51,308 bases of DNA from an uncultured Opitutia bacterium (GTDB lineage Bacteria > Verrucomicrobiota > Verrucomicrobiia > Opitutales > Opitutaceae). Below the pieces are notes generated by a model. That model had not been told where the DNA came from, ran no database searches, and was given only the letters and a program-made list of their open reading frames with translations. Where the stretch lies: the NCBI GenBank assembly GCA_903896015.1, contig CAITWF010000033.1, positions 1-51,308 on the forward strand. Direction: 5' to 3'. How positions within the stretch are numbered: the first letter of the stretch is position 1; each line of letters opens with the position of its first letter. Position numbers and translations under genes: made by a program. Shown here one piece after another: positions 5,000 through 13,272 of the stretch.

Positions 5000-6958
5000 A
5001 TGTGTGGCATCGCCGGAGTTATTGATCCCCATCTCGCCCCCACGGATCGCGTGGCGGCCATCACAGGCTCGTGTGATGCAATGCTGCATCGCGGCCCTGA
5101 TGACAGCGGGATCGAGACGCGCGGCGATGCCACGCTCGGGATGCGCCGACTGGCCATTTTTGACCCGGCAAACGGCCATCAGCCGATGATGTCGCCGGAT
5201 GGTCGGTTCACCCTAATCTTTAATGGTGCTGTCTACAATTTTCGTGCGCTGCGCGAAGAACTCGCCGCCGGCGGGGGCTGGTCTTTTCGCACGCACTGCG
5301 ACACCGAGGTGCTGCTCGCGGCGTTTGCGCGCTGGGGTGAGCGCTGCCTTGCGCGCCTGCGCGGGATGTTCGCCTTCGCCGTGTGGGACGCGCAGGAGCA
5401 GTCGCTCTTCCTCGCCCGGGATCCCTTCGGGATCAAACCGCTCTACTACCGTCATGAAGGCGCACAGCTGATTTTTGCGTCGGAGCTCAATGCACTCTTC
5501 GCGTCCGGCCTCGCCGTCGCCGAAATCGATCCACTCTCGGTCGGCGACTACCTGGCGTGGTTGGCGGTGCCCGCGCCGCGGACGATTTATCGCGGCGTGT
5601 TCAGTCTGCGGCCCGGAGAATGCGCCACGTTTCGCGCCGGCCGCCTCGACATCCGATCGGCGTGGAGCTACCGCGCGATCTCCAGCGACTCCAAACCGTG
5701 TGCAACACGCACCGAGTTTACGCATGAACTCCGCGCGCGCCTTGACGATTCCATTCGCGCCCACGTCGTGGCCGATGTGCCAGTTGGCGCGTTTCTTTCC
5801 GGCGGCCTCGACTCCGCCGCGATCGTCGGGCTCATGTCTCGCGCGACAGACACGCAACTCCGCACGTTCTCGATCGATTTCGCGGAGGCCGGCTATTCCG
5901 AGGCGAATCACGCCGCAGCCACCGCCCAGCACTTCGGCACCCTGCATCGCACGACCGTGCTCACCGGCACGGAGGTCGCGCGCGACGTCGAAACCCTCCT
6001 CGCCGCACTCGATCAACCGACCGGCGATGGCATCAATACCTACTACGCCAGTCGCGCTGCCCGCGCGGGTGGCGTTACTGTAGCGCTATCGGGCCTCGGA
6101 GGCGACGAACTCTTCGGCGGTTATCCGTCCTTTCGCGATCTGCCACGACTCGCGCGCTGGTTGCCGCTCTGGCGCTCGCTGCCGGGCCGCCTTCGCCGCG
6201 GTCTCGTCACCTGGCTCCAACGCGGCGACACCCGTCAGCGCAAACTCGCTGATTTTCTCGCGCACGCCCGGTCGCTGCACGAACTCGGTGCACTCCAACG
6301 CCGTGTGTTCGCCGAGCCCACGCGCCACGCGCTCCTCAGCACGGAGGCGCGCGCCTCACTCGCTGGACGCGCGCCATTTCATCCCGAACTCGCCACGCTC
6401 TCCGCGGACCTTGCAACCGCCGGCACCTTCGAGGCGATTAGTGCCTGGGAACTCCGCACCTACATGGCCGACGTGCTGCTGCGCGACAGCGATGTCATGA
6501 GCATGCGTCACTCCCTCGAGTTACGCGTCCCCTTCGTCGATCGCCCGTTGATCGAGTGGCTCTGGCAACAACCCGCCGCATTCAAAGATGACCCAGCGCA
6601 TCCCAAACGGGCGTTGCGTGAAGCCGTGCGCGACCTGCTTCCTCCCGGGCTCGCCGATCGTCGCAAACAAGGCTTCACCCTCCCTTTCCCCATCTGGATG
6701 AAGCGCGAACTCCGGCCGTTTCTCGACGCAACCTTCTCCGACGACAGCGTCGATCGCAGCCAGCTTTTCGCGCGCGACGAAGTGCAAAAACTCTGGCGCG
6801 GCTTCCTCGCGGGCGATGATAACCGCGAATGGTCGCGGGTCTGGAGCCTCGCTGTGCTGGTCGCATTTACCAACCGCCGCGTTGCGCACTCCTCTCGGCG
6901 GCCCGAACGATCGAGCATCAAGATTGGCGCCGCACCGACGTTTCCCACTCCGCGCTAG
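5000..6958 (+). CDS. asnB: Asparagine synthetase B-like glutamine amidotransferase (island type)
   Basis: The protein uses glutamine-derived ammonia and ATP to amidate a carboxyl group. It begins MCGIAGV, so Cys2 is the class II glutaminase nucleophile once Met is removed. The glutaminase domain runs to about residue 210 (RDPFGIKPLYY near 140). The synthetase domain has the ATP pyrophosphatase loop SGGLDS at 267-272, ALSGLGGDELFGGYPSF near 360 and the C-terminal block MSMRHSLELRVPFVDRPL. At 652 residues it is slightly long, with a basic, low-complexity tail of about 30 residues. AsnB homologues of this kind often lie in surface-polysaccharide loci and amidate uronic acids, and here it is the first plus-strand gene of the island, 16 bp before a glycosyltransferase. 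Sugar amidation is therefore as likely as asparagine synthesis. Confidence 0.9.
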   Translation: MCGIAGVIDPHLAPTDRVAAITGSCDAMLHRGPDDSGIETRGDATLGMRRLAIFDPANGHQPMMSPDGRFTLIFNGAVYNFRALREELAAGGGWSFRTHCDTEVLLAAFARWGERCLARLRGMFAFAVWDAQEQSLFLARDPFGIKPLYYRHEGAQLIFASELNALFASGLAVAEIDPLSVGDYLAWLAVPAPRTIYRGVFSLRPGECATFRAGRLDIRSAWSYRAISSDSKPCATRTEFTHELRARLDDSIRAHVVADVPVGAFLSGGLDSAAIVGLMSRATDTQLRTFSIDFAEAGYSEANHAAATAQHFGTLHRTTVLTGTEVARDVETLLAALDQPTGDGINTYYASRAARAGGVTVALSGLGGDELFGGYPSFRDLPRLARWLPLWRSLPGRLRRGLVTWLQRGDTRQRKLADFLAHARSLHELGALQRRVFAEPTRHALLSTEARASLAGRAPFHPELATLSADLATAGTFEAISAWELRTYMADVLLRDSDVMSMRHSLELRVPFVDRPLIEWLWQQPAAFKDDPAHPKRALREAVRDLLPPGLADRRKQGFTLPFPIWMKRELRPFLDATFSDDSVDRSQLFARDEVQKLWRGFLAGDDNREWSRVWSLAVLVAFTNRRVAHSSRRPERSSIKIGAAPTFPTPR

Positions 6959-6973
6959 CCGACCCACGCACCG

Positions 6974-8077
6974 TTGCCGAGCCCTCAGGCAAAAACTAAG
7001 ATCACCACGCGCACGCTCCTGCTCGCGCCGGAAATCTTTGCCTCGGAAGGCGGCATCCCCCGCATCCTACAAATTTACCTCCGCGCACTCTGCGAATTCG
7101 GCCGCCCCGGACACGCCGTCCGCCTCTTGGCGCTAAACGACTCTGCGATCGATTCCGGCGACTTGCGGCGCAACGCCCCCGGAGGCCTCGAAGATTGGTA
7201 TGTATGCGCGCGAAACAAATCCCGTTTCGTGCGCGCCGCGCTCCGCCTCAGCCGTGGCTGCGATCGACTGATTTGCGGGCACGTGGCGCAGTTGCCTGTC
7301 GCGTGGCTCGCGAAGCGCCTCAATCCCCGACTGCGCTACTATCTCGTCGCCCATGGCATCGAAGTCTGGCGACCCTTTACTCTCGCCGAGCGACTCGCGC
7401 TGCGCGGAGCGGAGAAAATTTTCTGCGTGAGCGACTATACGCGCGGAGAACTTCTGAAATACTGCCCGCTACCCGCCGGCCGCGCCGTCGTACTGCACAA
7501 CGCTCTCGCCCCCTCCTTCGAGGTGAACAGCGGCACGCCGCTGTCCACCTGCCAGCCTGTAATCCTCGTCGTCACGCGGTTGACCTACTCTGATCGCTAC
7601 AAGGGCGTGCAGCACGTGATCGAAGCAATGCCCGCGATCCGCGCCGCGATTCCCGACGCCAAACTTCGAATCGTGGGTCGTGGCGACGACCTACCTCGGC
7701 TGCAAACACTGCGCCACCAACTCGGCCTCGCCGACGCCGTCGAGTTTCTCGGCTTCGTACCCGATCGTCGCCTAACGGAAGAGTTGCGAAACTGCCGGCT
7801 CTTCGCATTGCCCAGCAAAAAGGAAGGGTTCGGCCTGGTATTTCTTGAGGCAATGGCGCACGGCCGGCCATGCCTCGGCGCCCGTGCCGGTGGCGTGCCC
7901 GAGGTCATCACACCCGAATCCGGCCTGCTCGCCGAGTATGGCGACGTGCCCGGCATCGCCGCCGCCGCGATCGCCGCGCTCCAGAACCCGTGGGACGAGT
8001 CCGCCATTCTCGCCCGCGCCCACGAGTTTTCTTATTCGCCGTTCAAGGAGCGTCTGACAAAGCTGCTCGACCTGTGA
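6974..8077 (+). CDS. GT4-type glycosyltransferase
   Basis: A 367-residue retaining glycosyltransferase with GT-B fold. The N-terminal domain contains the acceptor-side loop SEGGIPR. The C-terminal nucleotide-sugar domain starts near VILVVTRLTYSDRYKGV and carries the EX7E motif (E284 to E292, in KEGFGLVFLEAM) followed by GVPEVI. The only supported start is TTG 6974; no ATG lies before the first conserved strand (TTRTLLLAPE). It ends in a GTGA overlap with the ABC permease gene. The ILVVTRL.YSDRYKGV segment resembles mannosyl- or rhamnosyltransferases of O-antigen loci, but the sugar cannot be read from sequence. Confidence 0.9.
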   Translation: MPSPQAKTKITTRTLLLAPEIFASEGGIPRILQIYLRALCEFGRPGHAVRLLALNDSAIDSGDLRRNAPGGLEDWYVCARNKSRFVRAALRLSRGCDRLICGHVAQLPVAWLAKRLNPRLRYYLVAHGIEVWRPFTLAERLALRGAEKIFCVSDYTRGELLKYCPLPAGRAVVLHNALAPSFEVNSGTPLSTCQPVILVVTRLTYSDRYKGVQHVIEAMPAIRAAIPDAKLRIVGRGDDLPRLQTLRHQLGLADAVEFLGFVPDRRLTEELRNCRLFALPSKKEGFGLVFLEAMAHGRPCLGARAGGVPEVITPESGLLAEYGDVPGIAAAAIAALQNPWDESAILARAHEFSYSPFKERLTKLLDL

Positions 8078-8937
8078 CGCCCCCCGAATCTTCCGCACCC
8101 GAAATCGTGATCGAGCCGACTCACGGCTTTCACTTCGTCAAGTGGCGCGATCTGTACGCGTATCGCGACCTGATGTGGCTGCTCGTCTGGCGCGATTTCG
8201 CGACACGCTACAAGCAGACGATACTCGGCCCGCTCTGGCATGTTTTCCAACCGCTGCTGACCACCGTCGTCTTCGCCGTGATTTTTGGCCAGATCGCAAA
8301 ACTGCCCACCGACGATCTGCCACCGACCCTCTTCTATCTTTGCGGGCTGCTGGCCTGGAACTATTTCTCGCAAACCTTCAACTCCACCTCGTCGACACTG
8401 ATCGCCAATGCGGCGCTGTTCGGCAAAGTTTACTTTCCGCGGCTCATTGTGCCGCTCGCGAACGTCGTCTCCAACTGCTTTTCATTCGTGATCCAACTTC
8501 TGTCGTTTTTCGCGGTGCTCCTGACCTACCAGTGGGCCCACCCCGGGGCGGCCTTCGGTCCGCGCTGGGAAGCGATCGTGTTTCTACCTCTAGTGCTGCT
8601 CCAACTCGCCGCCTTCAGCCTTGGCATCGGCTTGTGGCTCGCCGCGCTGACCTCGAAGTTCCGTGACTTCGCCGTGCTCTCAGGTTTTCTCATCCAACTA
8701 TGGATGTATGTGACGCCCATCATCCTCCCGCTCACGAAAGTCCCGCCCCAATGGCACATCTATGTGGCGCTGAACCCGGTCACGATGCCCGTGGAATGTT
8801 TTCGCTACCTCCTGCTCGGCACGGGTTGGATTAATCCGACGCTCATTCTTGTTTCACTCGCAACCACCGGCGCCACCCTGGTGAGCGGGATCCTCCTCTT
8901 TCAGCGGGTAGAGAAAAGCTTTGTGGACGTTGTATGA
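8074..8937 (+). CDS. wzm: Polysaccharide ABC exporter, permease subunit (Wzm type)
   Basis: The inner-membrane half of an ABC-2 type exporter for O-antigen, capsule or teichoic-acid-like chains. From GTG 8074 it is 287 residues. The cytosolic N-terminal segment shows the family signature of an amphipathic helix and WRDFATRYKQTILGPLWHVFQPL (reported here as the block at residues 39-61), followed by about six hydrophobic segments including LPPTLFYLCGLLAWNYF and the late VTPIILPL loop. The start overlaps the stop of the preceding GT gene (GTGA), and its end overlaps the ATPase gene (ATGA). The open frame further upstream is a shadow of the GT gene. Confidence 0.95.
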   Translation: MTPPESSAPEIVIEPTHGFHFVKWRDLYAYRDLMWLLVWRDFATRYKQTILGPLWHVFQPLLTTVVFAVIFGQIAKLPTDDLPPTLFYLCGLLAWNYFSQTFNSTSSTLIANAALFGKVYFPRLIVPLANVVSNCFSFVIQLLSFFAVLLTYQWAHPGAAFGPRWEAIVFLPLVLLQLAAFSLGIGLWLAALTSKFRDFAVLSGFLIQLWMYVTPIILPLTKVPPQWHIYVALNPVTMPVECFRYLLLGTGWINPTLILVSLATTGATLVSGILLFQRVEKSFVDVV

Positions 8938-10175
8938 CGAAGCCCATCATCGAAGTTCGCAACCTTTCAAAGCGCTACCAGCTTGGTTCGATCGGCACGA
9001 CTTCGCTCCGAGAGGAATCGAGCCGGCTTTGGGATCGTCTCCGGGGCGTGCCTCATCCTGATCGCCAGGAATTTTGGGCGCTGCGTGACGTGTCGTTCGA
9101 TATACTGCCCGGTGAAGTAATTGGGCTCGTCGGCCGCAACGGCGCTGGGAAATCAACCCTGCTAAAGATCCTTTCGCGAATCACGGAGCCGACTTCCGGT
9201 CACGTCCGCCTTCGCGGGCGAGTTGCGTCGCTGCTGGAAGTTGGTACGGGATTTCATCCCGAGCTGACTGGACGCGAAAATGTCTACCTTAACGGCGCCA
9301 TCCTTGGCATGACCCGCGCCGAGGTTGCACGAAAATTCGATCAGATCGTCGCTTTTGCCGAAGTGGACCAGTTCATCGACACCCCGGTGAAACGCTACTC
9401 GAGTGGCATGTATGTGCGCCTCGCGTTTGCCGTCGCCGCGCACCTCGATCCCGAAATTCTCGTCGTCGACGAGGTCCTTGCGGTCGGCGACACCGCCTTC
9501 CAAAAAAAATGCCTCGATCGCATGCAATCGATTGCCGCAGACGAGCATCGCACCGTAATCCTCGTCTCGCACAACTTGAATGCGGTCGTCCAGCTTTGCA
9601 CCCGCGCGATCTTTTTGAACGCCGGCCGTCTCGGGGCCGTCGGCCCTCCGTCCGAGGTGATCCGGAATTATTTCGGCACACCCAACTCCGTTGAACCGAC
9701 CATCGATCTCGCTGGGCGGTCGCGCAGCGGCCATCTCCTCGCCCGCGCGCGATTCGGCTCAGTCCGCATGGTTGGCTCCGTCGATGCTCACGCCTGGAAG
9801 GTTCCTTTCGAGGACGATGTCATCCTCGAGTTTGAGCTCACTGTGCGCGAGACGGTCAAGCAGCTTGAACTGGGCACCAGTTTTTTCAATCTTCAGGGCG
9901 TGGAAATTTGCTCCAGCCTGAGCTCGTGGAGCGGGAAGATCGGCCCGACTAAACCCGGCAACTATCGCCTGACGGCGCGTTTTCCTTCGCTGCGACTGCT
10001 GCCTCGCACCTACCGGGTGGGAATCGGTCTTCGATCGGAGCGGGACATGGAGGACTACCTTGGCGAGGCGTTCGATCTCGAAATCATCAACTCGACGCGC
10101 ACGAAGCGCGAAAACCTCGCGACCGTCCATGGCGCCGTCGCCGTCGACGTGGTCACCGAACTAACCGCCCTCTAA
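8934..10175 (+). CDS. wzt: Polysaccharide ABC exporter, ATPase subunit with Wzt C-terminal domain
   Basis: The ATPase that powers Wzm, 413 residues. Walker A is GRNGAGKS (67-74), the signature is YSSGMYVRL (155-163), Walker B is ILVVDE (175-180) and the H-loop is SHN (212-214). After residue 250 or so there is an extra domain of about 150 residues, rich in beta strands (VILEFELTVRE, GNYRLTARFPSL), matching the Wzt carbohydrate-binding domain that in E. coli O8/O9a recognises the modified non-reducing end of the finished chain. A TylF-type methyltransferase gene follows directly, so a methylated end is a sensible candidate ligand. That link is inference. Confidence 0.95.
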   Translation: MTKPIIEVRNLSKRYQLGSIGTTSLREESSRLWDRLRGVPHPDRQEFWALRDVSFDILPGEVIGLVGRNGAGKSTLLKILSRITEPTSGHVRLRGRVASLLEVGTGFHPELTGRENVYLNGAILGMTRAEVARKFDQIVAFAEVDQFIDTPVKRYSSGMYVRLAFAVAAHLDPEILVVDEVLAVGDTAFQKKCLDRMQSIAADEHRTVILVSHNLNAVVQLCTRAIFLNAGRLGAVGPPSEVIRNYFGTPNSVEPTIDLAGRSRSGHLLARARFGSVRMVGSVDAHAWKVPFEDDVILEFELTVRETVKQLELGTSFFNLQGVEICSSLSSWSGKIGPTKPGNYRLTARFPSLRLLPRTYRVGIGLRSERDMEDYLGEAFDLEIINSTRTKRENLATVHGAVAVDVVTELTAL

Positions 10176-10309
10176 ACCCCATCATGATTATTTGCCGCAT
10201 AAGATGTCCGGCGCGGCCTCTATTCCGGTTGGAAACAACTGCCGCCCGTGACCGGCCGCCATTGGCACCCGACGCGTCGGCCCCGACAAACTAACACCGG
10301 ATCGAATCC

Positions 10310-11140
10310 ATGGAGATCCCCCAGCCAAAACGAGAAAACCTGCTGCGGCGCGCTCGCCACCTGATCAAAAAGTTCCTCAAGGGGAAATTTCCAAACCATT
10401 TCCCCGATCCGGTCACGTTTGAATCCACCGCGCGCAATGCTTTGAACTACCAGTGCGACCTGCAATATTTCATGGACATTGATCCGGCCGCCAAGGGGTT
10501 CGCGCCGCAATTTGTGAGCCGTTTCGGAGGCTTCCATCCCCCAGGCGAGCAACGTGCGCTCAATCGCATCGACATCGGCGATCGCGTTCGCGCCGACATG
10601 CTGTTGCTGCTGCTGCGTGAAATCACCGTGCGGCGCGTGCCCGGCGCACTGGCTGAACTCGGCGTTTACCGGGGGACGTCGGCTAGGCTGCTGCACCATT
10701 ACTGCCCGGAGCGAAAACTTTATCTCTTCGACACGTTTTCGGGATTTGCCGCAAAGGATTTTGAAAAAGAGTCCCTCAACGTCGGCTACAACCAGCAGCA
10801 GCAATTCACCGACACGAGTCTGGATGTAGTCCTGCAAACCGTCTCACCGCTCAACGCCCACGTGATTCCGATTGTAGGATTTTTCCCTGAGTCGGCCACG
10901 ACTGCAGCCGTCGCTGAGAACTACGCGCTGGTGCACTTGGACGCCGACCTCGAGGCTCCGATCGCGGCCGGTCTGGACTTCTTCTGGCCGCGCTTGAATC
11001 CAGGCGGGTTTGTGGTCGTCCACGACTATAACTCATGGCCGGGCTCCCGTCTCGCCGTTGATCGTTTCCTGGCCGGGCAGCGCGCCGTCGCGGTGCCGAT
11101 GCCCGACAAATCAGGCTCCATCGTGCTTGGCAAAACCTGA
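10310..11140 (+). CDS. TylF/MycF-type O-methyltransferase
   Basis: A 276-residue SAM-dependent methyltransferase of the macrocin O-methyltransferase (TylF) type, which methylates sugar hydroxyls. Motifs: AELGVYRGTSARLL (SAM-binding loop, about 117-130), LFDTFSGF (139-146), and HLDADLEAP with D211 and D213 in the metal/catalytic site, then GGFVVVHDYNSWPG near 236. The N-terminal 60 residues are basic. It is 134 bp after wzt, one of the wider gaps in the island; I see no gene in that gap. By family it most likely methylates a sugar of the exported chain; its position after a Wzt with a carbohydrate-binding domain suggests a chain-capping role (inferred). Confidence 0.88.
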   Translation: MEIPQPKRENLLRRARHLIKKFLKGKFPNHFPDPVTFESTARNALNYQCDLQYFMDIDPAAKGFAPQFVSRFGGFHPPGEQRALNRIDIGDRVRADMLLLLLREITVRRVPGALAELGVYRGTSARLLHHYCPERKLYLFDTFSGFAAKDFEKESLNVGYNQQQQFTDTSLDVVLQTVSPLNAHVIPIVGFFPESATTAAVAENYALVHLDADLEAPIAAGLDFFWPRLNPGGFVVVHDYNSWPGSRLAVDRFLAGQRAVAVPMPDKSGSIVLGKT

Positions 11141-11158
11141 TCGCGTCCAGGCAGGCGC

Positions 11159-12136
11159 GTGCGCATGACTAAAATTTTGCATTGGTCGCGGCGTCTGTGG
11201 CGCGGTCTCTATTGGTGGCGCGAAGATCGCGCGGCGCGCAGCGCATTCCGCGGCGTGCAGCACGCGGTTTATTTCGGCGGCAACGGGATCGGTGACGAGC
11301 TGTTGTGCTCCGCTCCGCTGCATGAACTGCGCCGCCGCGGCGGAACCGGCCTATGCGCCCTGACGAATCGGCCGGAATTTTTCCTGCATTCGCCCGATGT
11401 CGATTTCGTCAAAGCGATTGATCACAGTCAGGTGGCCTTCATCTCGCGCATCGGGGTGCGCGCTTCTTCCACCAGCTACATTCATGAGCAGCGTCCGCCC
11501 GATATCGACCTGCCACCGCCGCGGCACATCATCGCCGAAATGTGCCGACGCTGTGGCATCACCGGCGTCATCGAGCTGCGTCCTTGGCTTTGGCTTACGG
11601 AAGCTGAGCGGACCGCCGCAAGCCGTTTCGCCGGGTGTGTCGTAGTGCAGTCGTCGCGCCGTTCCGCATCGCTCACGATCGGAAACAAAGAGTGGTTGCC
11701 CGAGCGGTTTCAGGCCGTGGTCGACGCACTCGTTCCCCGTCACCGTGTGGTCCAACTCGGACTCCCCGACGATCCGCCTCTCCGCGGCGCCGAGGATCTG
11801 CGCGGGAGAACCTCCATTCGCGAAAGCGCGGCCGTTCTCGCAAACGCCTCTGCGTTTGTTGGACTCGTGGGCTTCATGATGCACCTCGCCCGCGCCGCGG
11901 AATGCCCCGCCGTGATCGTTTACGGCGGGCGTGAGCATCCGTCGCAAAGCGGTTATGTCTGCAACGAAAACCTCTTCACCACGCTCCCCTGCTCCCCATG
12001 TTGGCGCTGGAATTCGTGCGACTTCGAACATCGATGCATGACGGCGATTGAATCGGTCGATGTGAGCCGTGCCCTTCATCGACTCCTCGACCGACAGCTA
12101 GCACCACTCGCGGTCGAACGCGTCGCCTTATCGTGA
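11159..12136 (+). CDS. GT9-type (heptosyltransferase-like) glycosyltransferase
   Basis: A 325-residue GT-B protein resembling ADP-heptose:LPS heptosyltransferases. The N-terminal domain has HAVYFGGNGIGDELLCSAPL (acceptor domain). The C-terminal part has the typical DLRGRTSIRESAAVLANASAFVG with GFMMHLARAAECPAVIVYGG. Near the end a Cys-rich stretch, LPCSPCWRWNSCDFEHRCM, matches the GT9 habit of having C..C near the carboxyl end. GTG 11159 and ATG 11165 are both possible starts. No upstream activation genes for heptose are in the window, so the donor is unknown. It ends in GTGA overlap with the acyltransferase. Confidence 0.85.
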   Translation: MRMTKILHWSRRLWRGLYWWREDRAARSAFRGVQHAVYFGGNGIGDELLCSAPLHELRRRGGTGLCALTNRPEFFLHSPDVDFVKAIDHSQVAFISRIGVRASSTSYIHEQRPPDIDLPPPRHIIAEMCRRCGITGVIELRPWLWLTEAERTAASRFAGCVVVQSSRRSASLTIGNKEWLPERFQAVVDALVPRHRVVQLGLPDDPPLRGAEDLRGRTSIRESAAVLANASAFVGLVGFMMHLARAAECPAVIVYGGREHPSQSGYVCNENLFTTLPCSPCWRWNSCDFEHRCMTAIESVDVSRALHRLLDRQLAPLAVERVALS

Positions 12137-13272
12137 CGTACTCTTCTATGGAAAAAGACGGCCGATCCACCGGCTTTTATGCGCCCGAACTCGACGGTCT
12201 GCGCTGGTTCGCAGTGGCCGGCGTGATGATTACCCACTTTTCGTGGACGTGGAAAAACCTTGCCAACTGGGGTACACCAGGTGTGCGGCTATTCTTTGTC
12301 CTTAGCGGTTTCCTCATAACCCTGCTGCTCCTCCGCGCCCGCGCCAAAATTGAAGCGGGATGCGACACGGCAAAGGCCGCCCTGTTGCGTTTCTGGATTC
12401 GGCGCGTTTTCCGACTATGGCCGCTGTATTTCGCAAGTCTCGGGATCAGCTATGCACTCCATGTCGACGGCACCGAGTCCTCATTTGCGTGGCACGCAAC
12501 GTTCGCCACTAACATTTACGTGTTCGCCCACCAGCGTTGGCCAGGACTTCTCTCTCATTACTGGACCTTGGCCGTCGAACAACAGTTCTATTTCCTCTGG
12601 CCGGTCGTTGTGCTCGGATGCTCTCATGGCGCCCTCCGGATAGTTCTCGTCCTGATGGCAATCGCGGGCCCGTTTTCACGCTGGTTGCCACTTTTTCTCG
12701 GCACCGTCAGGCCTGAATACGACGTGCTCCTATTCGGGTGTCTCGATTTCTTTGCCTGCGGCGCGGCGGTGGCGCTACTGGTTGACAGCGGGCTGATCCA
12801 ATCCCTCGTGTCAAAGACCGTTCTCATTGCCGGGATGATTTTCACCGCATTTTGGCTGGCCTTTGGATCGTGGCTTTGGAGGCACGGGCACGGCATCTAC
12901 CCGACCTATTACATCGTCTACGACGGCAGCATCCAGGCTATGGGGTTTGCGCTCTTGGTCGTATACGTCATCCGGCACCCAACCGAACTCCTGCCCACTT
13001 GTCTTCGATGGCGGCCCTTTGTCTTCCTCGGCAAGATCAGTTACGGAATCTATATTCTACACAATTTGAGCCATCGGATCGGCCCCTCCCTGACGCGTCA
13101 GGTCACGGGCAAGAACTACCTCGATCATGAATTCGCAAATGTGCTCGGGTATGTCACGCTCAGCATCGGGGCGGCGACGATCACTTATTTCTGCTTCGAA
13201 GAGCCGCTGCGTCGGCTGGGCCAGCGACTCACGCGTCCAACCACTAACCCGCGCCCGCTAGTCCAGCCATGA
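12133..13272 (+). CDS. Membrane acyltransferase 3 family (OafA-like) protein
   Basis: An integral membrane O-acyltransferase of the acyltransferase-3 family, which moves acetyl (or other acyl) groups to sugars from the cytosol side. It is 379 residues with about ten hydrophobic segments. Motifs: ELDGLRWFAVAGVMITHF near residue 16-33 with the family His, GVRLFFVLSGFLITLLL near 50, RR...R loop RFWIRRVFRLWPLYF near 85-100, and HYWTLAVEQQFYFLWP near 138. GTG 12133 overlaps the preceding stop; ATG 12148 is the alternative start. Found in an O-antigen-like island, it is probably an O-acetylation enzyme of the glycan. Confidence 0.92.
   Translation: MTYSSMEKDGRSTGFYAPELDGLRWFAVAGVMITHFSWTWKNLANWGTPGVRLFFVLSGFLITLLLLRARAKIEAGCDTAKAALLRFWIRRVFRLWPLYFASLGISYALHVDGTESSFAWHATFATNIYVFAHQRWPGLLSHYWTLAVEQQFYFLWPVVVLGCSHGALRIVLVLMAIAGPFSRWLPLFLGTVRPEYDVLLFGCLDFFACGAAVALLVDSGLIQSLVSKTVLIAGMIFTAFWLAFGSWLWRHGHGIYPTYYIVYDGSIQAMGFALLVVYVIRHPTELLPTCLRWRPFVFLGKISYGIYILHNLSHRIGPSLTRQVTGKNYLDHEFANVLGYVTLSIGAATITYFCFEEPLRRLGQRLTRPTTNPRPLVQP

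Noticed and set aside
5213-6016. 267-residue minus-strand frame opposite asnB
   Set aside because: asnB is complete with Cys2, the SGGLDS loop and the C-terminal block; the opposite frame has no domain.
7870-8073. Upstream part of the frame that contains the Wzm permease
   Set aside because: It is inside the GT4 gene and Arg-rich without any permease feature; GTG 8074 makes the usual N-terminus and a GTGA overlap.
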